NCBI GenBank assembly: GCA_032718475.1
Contig: JAUCBJ010001140.1
Coordinates: 124,001-188,000, forward strand
Direction: 5' to 3'
DNA length: 64,000 nucleotides
Source of the DNA: Nemertoderma westbladi
Taxonomy: Eukaryota > Xenacoelomorpha > Nemertodermatida > Nemertodermatidae
The position numbers and the translations under genes were made by a program. Below the pieces are notes generated by a model. That model worked only from the letters and a program-made list of their open reading frames with translations, did no database searches and was not told the DNA's origin. Shown here in pieces: positions 32,021 through 42,211 of this stretch. The first letter of the stretch is position 1. Each line of letters opens with the position of its first letter.

Positions 32021-32493
32021 ATGTCTTATCGTTCAAGTATCAACAAGAGCGCCTCAGACAGTTCTCTTAGCGACCACACCTCTAACCTTGACATAACTGC
32101 GATACCAATACATTCCGACCCGGACAGATCTCCGACTAGAGAATTGCCCGAACCGGAATATTCCAGTTCAACTCAGACAGGTAAACCCATTATGCCCTCA
32201 AAACTAAATCGACCACCCCCGTCACCAGAACTAACCAACCCACTACTGGTCTCGAATCACAATCTGACCGACCGCGAGTGACTGCGACCTCCGACTTAGA
32301 CCGGACGGAAGTCAACACAGACACAGGTTTAAACCAACCATCAGGAATGGACCCACTTATGGCCCCTTCCCCAAGTTTATTAATCGGCCTGCTAAGGGCC
32401 GTTGACAATTATAGGGCCACCGAAAAAGGGTCTAAAGCTCAAATACTCTCTATGGCTGTCACAGAGATGCAAGGCTGTATTGCGATATTATAA
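32021..32493 (+). pseudogene. Unrecognised serine/proline-rich coding relic in two frames
   Basis: An 86-codon frame from ATG 32021 (MSYRSSINKSASDSSLSDHT) ends with TGA at 32279-32281. The next frame continues without an ATG to about 32493 with similar composition and a helical end (LLIGLLRAVDNYRATEKGSK). A +1 or -1 slip would join them. The sequence resembles the disordered start of a retroelement or cellular protein, but I recognise no family. Confidence 0.3.
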
Positions 32494-33240
32494 TTATCCA
32501 GCATTGGATAAGTTTTTTCCATTACATTCCATTACTTTCCCATTCGTAGCTGTAGGCGTAGGTGTAGGCATTAGTGTAGGCGAAGGTGTAGCCGTAGCGT
32601 TTACACCCTAATAATACCTATAATTTGTAAATCTACAGATTTACTTACTGTAAGAAAATCGTGTCTGTCTGTTTGTCTCTCTGTCTGTCTGTTTGTCACA
32701 CGAAAGGCTCCGAAACTATCCGGTCAATTATGTTGTTTTTATTACCCCTCTCCTATAGTGTATGGTCTGAATGGGATGGGATATGCTACCACAGTTTTGG
32801 AGTGATTTAAAAGGAACATTTGTGGAATAACTGTAGAACCCGTAACCACCACGCCACTGATCAAAGACCATAACTTGAAATGTAACAATGACATACTGTT
32901 GCTCAATTTTCAACAGCAATTAAATGGTGCTGAAATGGGCCACCGGTCTGTGAGGAATGGGAATGCAAGACTTAAATATAGATGTTGTTCTATCTTCAAC
33001 TTTTTCGAAAATTTACTCAGCTTTTGTAACGTTGTAGTAAGAGATTAATAAATTCTAACAAATTACGATGCCTCCAACGGCTTCAGACGATTTAGATACT
33101 TTCCATCAACCTCCAACACAAATTCCAAAACACTTTCAGATAGGCTCCAACAGCCAAAACTCGTTTATATGTAACTAAGCTTGGGTGCCAAAAAACCAAA
33201 ATACCAGCGCAACGTTTTCCTTCCAGTGATTAATAATTTA
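32494..33240. other. No gene seen; simple-sequence DNA
   Basis: It contains a TGTAGGCGTAGGTGTAGGC hexamer-like tract (about 32550-32600), a palindrome GTAAATCTACAGATTTAC (about 32626-32643) and a TCTGTCTGTTTG tract resembling the start of the Helitrons. Confidence 0.5.
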
Positions 33241-33242
33241 TA

Positions 33243-33674
33243 GTCCATGGGCCAGCCACAGCCAGCATATGGGATACTTTTTGTTAACCATCTGGAACTT
33301 TGACCTACATTTTGCTTTTCATTTTGATATAACAAATCTGAATCGGTAGTTTACTTGGTGTTAACAACGGTTGTCATGGTAATGACAAAATAACAAATAA
33401 TATTCCTAGATTTTAATATAAATTAATCGAATCTTTAGCAAAAGATAGCTACAGGCCTTAAAATTATTAATGTTCCCTAAAATTCAAGAATATAGTTATT
33501 GTTGCTATGGGAGCGTTTCAAAAGGAAATCTGGCATCATACAATGATAGCTACCATTCTAGCTAGAATAATAAGAAAATTAAATGCCAAAATATAGGATA
33601 GGTCTTCCCAAAAAATACAGTTCCAGGTGTGTGGATACCAAAAATTAAACCCATATGCATGCTGGCCCATGGAC
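33243..33674. mobile_element. TA-flanked MITE, TIR GTCCATGGGCCAGC
   Basis: GTCCATGGGCCAGC at 33243 is matched in inverse orientation by GCTGGCCCATGGAC ending at 33674, with TA immediately outside both. A further CATATGGG is shared inside the ends. TA duplication suggests a Tc1/mariner-type mobiliser. No frame is present. Confidence 0.7.
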
Positions 33675-34189
33675 TAATATTATTAGAAACGAATAAAAAC
33701 GTCGATACATCTTATATTGAACTACATAGTGCTATGGTAAATGTATATATAATCGCGCTCATCTTATAGACATACGGACGCCTTGATTGTCTTCATAGAC
33801 GATCCCATGTACCATTACAGACGTCGTCACTGATATGGAATTTATAGCAATGGCCCGGGCCCGTTTTCAGAGTTACATAAATTAAAAGGTGTCAAAAAGC
33901 CAAAAATGATCAGCGCAAACTCTAGACATACTTTCTCCCAATCCCATAATCTTTCCAGTTCAGTTGCCCGTCTCATCGATTATATATATATAGTTAAACG
34001 CACTACCTTTAAACAATTTGCAAACGGGAGGCTAGTCGTCTTTTAATAACAAATCACAGCAAACTGTATTATTGTATTCTTTTGTTACAGCTTTATGTTG
34101 AACATACAGTGGTACCGGTACTGTACACGAGTGGGGCCTTCATGCTGCAAAAGCCATCTTAGCGAACAATTTAATTAAAATATGGCTAG

Positions 34190-35165
34190 TAGAGTTGAAA
34201 CAGAGACTTGTCACTGATCTCTGGATTCTCCGGGCAGTTTTTTGGTCTCCGGATAGGTCTCTGGTTCCCGGGTATTGAAAACAGACATTTTATCCAGAGC
34301 TCAGTGATTTGACAAATTAGAAATAGTTATTTAAAAATAGATCCTGTACAACACAAAATGTGAAATGAAGATAATTTTTCACAAATTTTTTACAATTATT
34401 TCTTTAATTTTTAACTATTTTTCATACACCACTTCAACACAATTATATTTTCACTTTTACACTATTTCTATTTATAATAAATGTATATACCGATAATCTT
34501 CTATTTAATTAATTTAAGGTGCGTTTAATTGCAAGTTAAATTAGCACCTAAAGATGGTTCTTATTTGAGGATAAGGGCGCTTAATTTGAGCACTCATAAT
34601 GTTTAAATGTGAAAGAGAGGGCTGTTCTCCATTCAATTTGTTATAGGATAGATAATATGACGACCAAATGAAGAGAACGAGCGTAACGAGGCTTGTAAAT
34701 GGGGCGAGTAGAGTACTATACCTGTGCACTGTACTACTACCTGCATATGATTTGAACCATTGTAAAATAAGTGCCTTTAATTAACAAAGTACCGGTACCA
34801 ATGGCGCAAAACAAAATTATGTAACATATTATTTAACAACAACAAAATAAGAACGAATTAATAAACAAATAACCAAATTAATATTAATTAAGCCCCCCAA
34901 ACTGTACGTGCGCTTATTTTCTTACTATGGGTAAGGGTTGAAATGGGTTGGATTTACTTTACTGTAATTGAACCATAGAAAAATAGTTCTAAGGCCGTAT
35001 GTACCTGTTTGTGCTATAGTGGAGTAGGCCTAATCAAATTGTAAGAACAAAAATAAGCTAAGTCTCTGATCTCCGGCTCTGGTCTCCGGTATTTTTCAAA
35101 ATAATTCTCCGGGTAGGTCTCTGGTTTACCGGAATTAAGAAAAACAGGTCTCTGCTTCAACTCTA
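34190..35165. mobile_element. hAT-like non-autonomous transposon
   Basis: The termini are TAGAGTTGAAACAGAGACTT and, inverted, TAGAGTTGAAGCAGAGACCT. ATGGCTAG lies directly outside both (34182-34189 and 35166-35173). An 8-bp duplication with a TAGAG-type terminus fits the hAT superfamily. Subterminal TCTCCGG/TCTCTGG words cluster at both ends, inverted relative to each other, as transposase-binding repeats do. No transposase frame exists. Confidence 0.85.
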
Positions 35166-35173
35166 ATGGCTAG

Positions 35174-35512
35174 TTATATATTGGCTTCCGACACATACAC
35201 ACACACACACCCTGGTTAGGCCTACATATAATGTAGTGCATATGTTACAGACTATTCTTGTGTATACCGGGTACTTAAATAAATTATTTACCGGTATATA
35301 CTTTGTTATATATTTTTGTAAACGAAGTTTGTAAAGGTTATCTGAACAAGAAGCACGCATATATACCTAAGCTAAGGATAACATACAATCGGTCATAACA
35401 CAACAGGGTAACATACAATCGATCATAACAGAAACAACATGCGCAGTTTTGATATGTACCATGTTTTTAGTTCGATATATGAAATATCAGTAGAAAATAA
35501 ATCGATTAAAAA
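35174..35512. other. Short non-coding stretch before the SGNH-like gene
   Basis: It contains a CA microsatellite (about 35193-35208) and a 33-bp unit GGATAACATACAATCG...CATAACA repeated twice (about 35378-35442). It would form the 3' flank of the minus-strand gene. Confidence 0.5.
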
Positions 35513-37192
35513 CTATAACCTGCCATCAAACATGTTCCTAAACCGCCAAACAAACTTACTGCCCAATTGGTAACTGCCATATTCGTTAACATGAACTCCA
35601 TCTGGAAAAAACGAGGTCATCGAGAAACTCCCTTTGCGTATGATAGACTTGTTTGGATCACAGAAAGTAACATTGTCTCCAAACTCGATGTTGTGCTGTT
35701 TCATTGTGTGGTACAGTGATTCATTAAGATTCTGGGTTATCTGTGGTGGCACATTCGGATCGCCAGGCCTCACAAACATTCCAGTCAAAATCAATCGGGC
35801 AGATCGATTTCTTTTACGGACTTCTTGGAATAACATCCTGATTTGCTGCATCATTGCCATAGGAAGTAAATCCTGGCTGGAATTACCGCACATAAGTACC
35901 ACTACATCCTCATTGCCTCTCACACTATTCCATATGACCCTCGGAAAGTCAGCCAGCCACAAATTCTCCCCAGCATCAGAGGTGTCGTAGCAAGTAACAT
36001 CTCGCATCTCCTTCTCAATAATCGGCTTCATGTTACCACAAATGCCATCAGATATAAATATAACCTTGTAACCACGCCGAGGTGGGTTACGTAATGGTGA
36101 TCGGGATCGTGATCTCTGAGATCTCGAATGTGGACCTGCTGGGCGCGGAGGCCGTCTGGAAGGACCAGAATCCCTGATAATGGGACCTTTCCCCCTAACA
36201 ATTCCTGCTGCACTCTTAGCACTGCGTGTCAGGGATGATATTCTTACCCAAACTTGATCCTTCAACACTTTAATGGCATCTTTACGATCCTCCAGGACTT
36301 TCTTAACACCTTCTTCGCCAGTAGATTCCACTAGCTGCTTCCTTAACTCCATCATAAACAAACCACCCATATTTTTACCTTTCATTTCATTTGCAGTAGG
36401 CCTAATCCTTGGAGGACCAATATTGCCACCACTACGGAGAATTCCGCACAATTCAGGGTCGCTCCCAACCACAGATAGACAGTCGTCTCCTGTCCCAAGG
36501 AGTAGTTCACCAAGATCATTACGACCCTCAATCAAGGTCCGCATGGCATTTTTCCAAATCATAAGCTTTTTCATTTCCCAAGAATCTAGCTGCTCTTTAT
36601 TTTCCTTTTCCCACTTCGCAAGTGATCTCTGAATATCACGGGTCTCCATAAAACGAAATATTTCAAGCTCTTCAACCGACCTACCAAGACAAATTGCCTT
36701 TTCCATTTTAAGGAGACTGTCTAAGCCTAACACACTGAGACCATTGCTTGCTGTAAACTCCCACCGATACCCAAATGGACAACCGAATCCAAAAATGCAC
36801 AATTTTGGCTTTGGGATATTTGGCTTTGTCGGCTTTACAGTAGCTTGTGGTTCAGCTTCAGCATCTTTCTGAAGCATTTTTTCCAAAGCACGAACCTGAT
36901 CCTGCAACTTCCGAATGGCGCCCTCCTTGTCATCGTCATTAACTGTCTCAGCATCCCCCCCGGCCTCCCCAAAACCAATATTCTGAGTCACTTGGATATC
37001 ATTATCAACAGCAACTGCATCAACTTTAGCCAGGTCATCACAAATAATAGTGTCTGCTGTCTGAATATCACTAGTACAAGGCTCAGGCTCATGCACAGGC
37101 TCGGCAGCTATTGACTGATTTGGCAATGACTCGATTGGAGGTGGGCCATCCTCAAACTCATCCACATCTGATGTTGATGTCAGGGAAGACAT
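35513..37192 (-). CDS. Single-exon protein with degenerate SGNH-hydrolase-like C-terminus
   Basis: This 559-residue frame on the minus strand starts at the only plausible ATG (37192). Residues 1-85 are acidic and probably disordered. A short coiled coil lies near 88-112. A central region of about 130-335 has no recognised domain. Residues 340-373 are rich in arginine, serine and proline (SRSQRSRSRSP). From 374 the sequence resembles an SGNH/GDSL hydrolase: VIFISDG at the block I place (377-383), LMCGN at block III (G436, N437), and DGVHVNEYG at block V (D531, H534). The block I serine aligns with G383, so hydrolysis is unlikely. Such domains occur in cellular genes and in ORF1 or Gag-like proteins of some retroelements. 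No reverse transcriptase lies nearby, so I cannot choose. The frame is intact. Confidence 0.7.
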   Translation of the reverse strand: MSSLTSTSDVDEFEDGPPPIESLPNQSIAAEPVHEPEPCTSDIQTADTIICDDLAKVDAVAVDNDIQVTQNIGFGEAGGDAETVNDDDKEGAIRKLQDQVRALEKMLQKDAEAEPQATVKPTKPNIPKPKLCIFGFGCPFGYRWEFTASNGLSVLGLDSLLKMEKAICLGRSVEELEIFRFMETRDIQRSLAKWEKENKEQLDSWEMKKLMIWKNAMRTLIEGRNDLGELLLGTGDDCLSVVGSDPELCGILRSGGNIGPPRIRPTANEMKGKNMGGLFMMELRKQLVESTGEEGVKKVLEDRKDAIKVLKDQVWVRISSLTRSAKSAAGIVRGKGPIIRDSGPSRRPPRPAGPHSRSQRSRSRSPLRNPPRRGYKVIFISDGICGNMKPIIEKEMRDVTCYDTSDAGENLWLADFPRVIWNSVRGNEDVVVLMCGNSSQDLLPMAMMQQIRMLFQEVRKRNRSARLILTGMFVRPGDPNVPPQITQNLNESLYHTMKQHNIEFGDNVTFCDPNKSIIRKGSFSMTSFFPDGVHVNEYGSYQLGSKFVWRFRNMFDGRL

Positions 37193-37440
37193 AATAATAT
37201 TTTATTATATAAATATGAGTAGAGAATAACACAACACGACCGGGACCGCTACAGTCAGACAGTCACAGTACTGTACTGTACTGTACTCTACAGTACTGTG
37301 TTATAAATGATCATATATGGCTACACCGTGGACTGTGTGGATTGTGTACCGGTATATAATAATACAGTGATTCTGCCACCCAGACCCTGAGACCAGAAGG
37401 CATTCTTGCACACTTCTGTACTTTACCAGTTTACACAGTG
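37193..37440 (-). other. 5' flank of the SGNH-like gene
   Basis: The region contains a GTACT microsatellite (about 37265-37300) and AT-rich TATA-like words just upstream of the ATG (TATATAATAAAATATT on the coding strand). No firm promoter can be claimed. Confidence 0.3.
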
Positions 37441-37645
37441 GTAAGAAATTTTTTTATTGGTTCCCCTGTGCCCGTGCCGAACCACTTATACTTTTTTTTC
37501 AAACTTTAATGATTCCCCTATGCCCATGGCAAACCACTTACACTTTTTTCAAAAGTTTGTTGATTCAGCTACGTCCATAGCAAACCACTCCTTTTCAAAG
37601 TTTGTTGATTCCTCTATCCTATGCCCTTATTAAGAAACCTAATTA
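37441..37645 (+). repeat. Dispersed 200-bp repeat, copy 1
   Basis: Three or four units of CCCATGGCAAACCACTTA-like sequence and TTTCAAA..TTTGTTGATTC recur in inverse orientation at 47175-47383 and 48041-48058, including the CCTTATTAAGAAACC end. Confidence 0.75.
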
Positions 37646-37680
37646 TTTTATTTATTAACATTTTATTTATTTATTAATAG

Positions 37681-37995
37681 ACAAATTTAAATTAAAGCTA
37701 TGATAGTGGATTCTATTTTCTTTTGAGTATTTGCCATTATATTTACAAACTATGTAAAATCATTTTGAGAAACTTAAACGCTCTTTGGGACAAAAACACC
37801 CTGTATGGGATACAAACACCCTATATGGGACATAAACAACCTATTTGACATAAACAACCTATTTGGGACAAATTGGAATTAAAGCTATGATTATGAAGTC
37901 GATATTCTTTTCAGTACCGTATTCCTTTACATTTATAAACTATTTGAAATAATTTTGATAAAGCCACAGGCTATTTTGGACAAAATCATCCTATA
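37681..37995 (+). repeat. Two-copy tandem repeat, about 180 bp
   Basis: GACAAATT..AATTAAAGCTATGAT begins both copies (37681 and about 37858). Both end in GGGACA..AACACCC-type words. TATGGGACA/TTTGGGACA words continue up to about 38000. Confidence 0.65.
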
Positions 37996-38141
37996 TGGGA
38001 CACTAACAACCTAGTTGAGGCAAATTTAAGACTTATTAAGGACTATTTGGGATGAAGTTGAGTCTGGGGGAGGAGGGTGTGCTATCACTAATTTGATTGT
38101 CATTTAATTATTATTATACGAATGTATTTAGATTTATTATA

Positions 38142-38218
38142 AGTGAATAAATTGCACCACATGAATAAATTGCACAACATGAATAAATTTCACAATATGA
38201 ATAAATTGCACCACATGA
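38142..38218 (+). repeat. Four-copy ATGAATAAATTGCACCAC repeat
   Basis: A unit of about 19 bp is repeated four times with few substitutions. Confidence 0.85.
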
Positions 38219-39621
38219 AATAATCGTGACTATGATGACACTATTGCCTATAATGCATCACAGTCTTACAGGCCATTTGCAAGGCACCCACAGTATATCT
38301 TTAACCATAACTAGGGAAGAAGTATTCCAAATGCCCGTATTTAGAATGGGAATTTCCACTGTACATATACCTCAATGGGCTCTTGTCCCAAATACGTTGC
38401 TCTGTCCAGTATAGGCTGTTATAATGAGCCCCGGATTCGTAGTTGACATATGGATTATATATCAGTGGAATTTTCCATTAAACTTTACATTATATAGCCA
38501 ATAAGGGAGATGCCTAACTTTAGGAATGTTGGTATTGGTACAAAGACGAGGAGTGGGCTCATATAATTTGATTGAATGCCCCTATATTGGACAGGTTGAA
38601 AATCATTACACAACGTATTTGGGACAGGTAGGAATAATAGAAAGCCCCATAAAAGTGAAGGGAAACACCCTATTCTGGACAATGATGTAGATACTATTGT
38701 AAATTTGCCGGAAAATCTACAGAAATACACCCCAGGTCGTGTACGGTAGCCTATTTAATGTGGTGTAAATTTTACGGCTGCAAGGATGATGTAGCCTTCG
38801 CGCAGCACGTGAAAAAAACTGTCTTTTCTCGAAAAATACTTAACTTAATTTGACCACTGTCAGTTCTTGGTACTGCCCTGCCAGCCCAGACAGGAATCCA
38901 TACACTTTGCGCTTTACAAAAAAAGCGCCAATGTGGTGGGTGCGCGCTCGAAAATCGTAAAGCGCGCCGGCTTTGGCACTCCCAAAAATAAAACCAGCAC
39001 CGATTTGTTGGTTTAACAATTATGGAAGTGCCTTAAAAATTGCATTAGCTGTTTAAAAATTTCGGCTCGATTCGCTTGCCTTTCTTTTTTCCTTTGTAGG
39101 CCTATGGTTACTGCTGTACAGGGACAGTTACAGCAGTACTGACATTGGCAGACTGGTTACACTCATTCAAAATTGAAATTGTATTGACGCGGCACTCTTC
39201 AATATTGTTTCAATCTGCGGTGCGCTTAAAAATTTCATTGGCGCGGTGTTTGCTTCGAAATTGCATCGGCGCGCGGTGCGCATAAAAATTGGTCGACGCG
39301 CTATCTGACGCACTTTTTGGATGGATTCCATACAGGCTGCCAGTACTAGATAACCGCACACCGGTGCCTAATGCTCTGTAAGTAGGCAATCAACTACTGA
39401 CTAATAGACAAAAAATATTTTAAATGGTGATGTTCAATAGTATCGGCAGCACTGGCACTGGGGGAGGAGAGGAAGAATGCCAGTTTAAGTGCATGGACGA
39501 TTTACGAATAGCAGAGATTTGGCGGACGTCATCTGCCAGTCTGCAACAGTGTTTCAGTGGTGGATAAGACACAGTCTCAGTCTGGAAACCGAAACAACGT
39601 TGTTGTTGCTGGGTGGCAATG
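38219..39621. other. No gene seen; intergenic DNA
   Basis: GGCGCGG/GCGCGCC words cluster at 38920-38970 and 39180-39310. Short frames (38226, 38485, 39167) lack support. Confidence 0.5.
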
Positions 39622-39630
39622 AAGCGGGAT

Positions 39631-41085
39631 GGGTGCTGGTCACCTCGCCGCACTGCCACTTCGCCGCAGGTAACCTCGCCGCAGATAATGTGCGGCGAAG
39701 TAGGTGTCTTTGCGGCGAGGTGTCTCACTGCGAATGCCATTTCGCCGCAAATTATCAGACACCACGCCGCAAGTCAATATTAATCATTTATTTCTATATT
39801 TTTCAGGGAAGCCTACTAAGCCTAGTTATAGCATTGGACATTATTATAATAAGAAGAAATAAAATAATAAGGTAAGGTTTGTTGTTCTAATATAATTACT
39901 GTATTATTATAGATACAGTAAGAGTATTTGAGTACCGGGTAACGTATTAGATTATAGTAAAACAGTCCTAGTCGCATGTTTGTCAAAAACAGTTGTCAGT
40001 TGTGTGATCAGTTGTTTAAAACAAGTGTGACGTTATGAACGTTAAAAAATTATATTTAAAATTGCAATGTATGCCTACAGTATATTTCACTAGTTCAATT
40101 TTGGAATAAAACATTTCATTTGCGAAATGTATCTATCAGTATATCTAATAACTATTTACGTACCGGTACATGTACAATGCGTACACGTAGTTTTAGTTTA
40201 GTAATGCAGAAACTAAGTACAGAAACGGAAGTAAGGCAAGTTGTTCTTGTCTGTTCGGCTGTCTGTCAGTGTGTCGGTCCGTCGGTATCAAAAGTTTACA
40301 TCCCTTCTTAAGATTTTATCTAGGCCTACTCGCCTACTACACACACACAAAGTTTCAGCAAATTTCACCTAGCCGTTGCCGAGATATTGACGTTCAAACA
40401 TTGAGCCAGACTAACACACGGACAGACATGCGGACTATTCAAATATTGCTCATAATATGTCTATGCAAAGGCATACTGAGTCCGAGGATCGGTGGATCAC
40501 CCCACAAAATCAAGAAAAGCTCTATAGCCTGAAATATATAGAGTTACAATAACTGAATAACAAAATCGCTGGTAATTCGGTAATCCGTGTGACCAACAAT
40601 TATCGGTACGTGGGTTCAACAACTGAACATTTTTGACAAACATATGATTAGGACTGTTTTACTATAATCTAATGTTACTCAAATACTCTTACTGTACTGC
40701 TGTATCTATAATAATACAGTACCGGTAATTATAATAGATTATTCTAATCATATAAAGATATAGAATATGTTACTCAAATACTCTTACTGTATCTATAATA
40801 ATACAGTAATTATAATAGAACATGAACAACAAACCTTACCGTATTATTTTATTTCTTCTTATAATAATGTCTGAACGTCCAATGCTATAACTAGGCTTAG
40901 TACTGTAGTAGGCTTCCTTGCTGCCCTGTAAATATAGAAATAAATGAATAATATTGACTTGCGGCGAGGTATCCGATAATTTGCGGCGAAATGGCATTCA
41001 TAGTGAGACACCTCATCGCAACGCAAGACACCTCGCCGCACATTATCTATGGCGAAGTGGCAGTGCGGCGAGGTGACTAGCACCC
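39631..41085. mobile_element. Mutator-like foldback element with long inverted arms
   Basis: GGGTGCTGGTCACCTCGCCG at 39631 is matched in inverse orientation by the end at 41085. AAGCGGGAT lies directly outside both ends (39622-39630 and 41086-41094), a 9-bp target duplication. The inverted arms are about 400-480 bp (39631 to about 40015, and about 40600 to 41085) with small indels. The word TCGCCGCA or its inverse occurs about eight times in the outer 130 bp of the left arm. The central part resembles a common invertebrate repeat (AGCCGTTGCCGAGATATTGA...GGACAGACATGCGGAC) and has no transposase frame. Confidence 0.85.
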
Positions 41086-41094
41086 AAGCGGGAT

Positions 41095-41575
41095 GACGCG
41101 AACGAGAAAGTAAAATTACAATTGTTCCCAAAGGTTTATAGTCTGTTAGTTGGAATTGTGGCCCATACTTGTTGCATGTATTAATTAGGCCTATAATCTG
41201 ATAATTTTTAGTTAATTTCGAACTTTTTAAATAATATAACTTTACAATTACAATATAATTATGTCTGACAGTAATTTGTTGTGGCGTTTTATGAAAGTGA
41301 AGTATTAGGCCTATTCATGCTGTAATTGAGTTCTCCCTCTGCAATTTTGCGGGCTTGGGACCGTTTCTGTTTTTTGAACATAAAAGGCTGCATTAAAACT
41401 CATAAGATTGTATTGTAATAGGGGCCTACTCTCTGACTGATGACAGCTAGATCAGCCCCCGCTCAATGCATGGCTCGCCCCACAATCAGACAATGCTTTG
41501 TTTTATTTTGCACATCATGTGCGCCCCTCTAAACGATTTGAACTACACTTGGATACACGTTTTGCAAGCGTTTCT
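41095..41575. other. No gene seen
   Basis: AT-rich sequence. ATGGCTCGCCCCAC at about 41471-41485 is a lone terminus of the 9479/41869 MITE family. Confidence 0.5.
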
Positions 41576-41690
41576 CACTAGTTTGTACTCTTTTGTACTA
41601 ATTTTGCACTCTTTTGTACTATTTTTGCACTTTATTGTACTCTTTTGTACTATATTGTACTATTTTGTATTTTTTTGTACCCCCTTAGAT
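41576..41690 (+). repeat. TTTTGTACT-type short tandem repeat
   Basis: About ten units of TTTTGTACTA or TTTTGCACT, 9-12 bp long. The TGTACTTTATT word also recurs inside the satellite at 42212. Confidence 0.75.
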
Positions 41691-41868
41691 GGATTGCCCA
41701 CAATGTTGTACTTGAAAGGTGTGAAAAAAAGTGAAAAACCAATGTCAATGTCATTTCAATAGGCACAAAGATGGTTCAGTTGGGCAGCTGATAGATGTTA
41801 TGAAGGTTAAAGATGATGACTGGATGACGTTTTAGCTCAACTGGCTCAGGCAGGAGTGGGACACGTTC

Positions 41869-42193
41869 GTGGGACCTTTGCGCAGCATGAAGTGAGCAAA
41901 GCCTTAGCTGATAGGGGCCCCACCCCATTAACATGTTGTCTTTCGTTAGTCAGAGGTCGTTCAACACAATACTCGTCTCCTTAATTTGCCTCATTGCGTT
42001 CGTTTGTTTTTTACCAAACTTCAGATTATTTATAATCTTTCGACAGACTACGTATATACATACTAAGTTTCGTTTAATTTCATCAAGGAATGACTGAGTT
42101 ATTAGCGATACAAAATTTACAACGACGACAGACAACTCGTTAATAGCACCCATATGCTAAGGCTTCGCTCACTTGAACGTGGCTCTCCCCCAC
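41869..42193. mobile_element. MITE, GTGGGGCGAGCCACG family
   Basis: The left part (AGTGAGCAAAGCCTTAGC, about 41891) and the right part (inverse GCTAAGGCTTCGCTCACTT, about 42155) form imperfect inverted ends, closed by GTGGG at 41869 and CCCAC at 42193. It is the inverse relative of the 9479 fragment. I found no convincing target duplication. Confidence 0.6.
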
Positions 42194-42211
42194 ATTCAAT
42201 CCGGTTCGACG

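Noticed and set aside
32278-32493. The second frame as an independent gene
   Set aside because: It has no ATG; it opens only from a GTG and looks like a frame-shifted continuation of the preceding frame.
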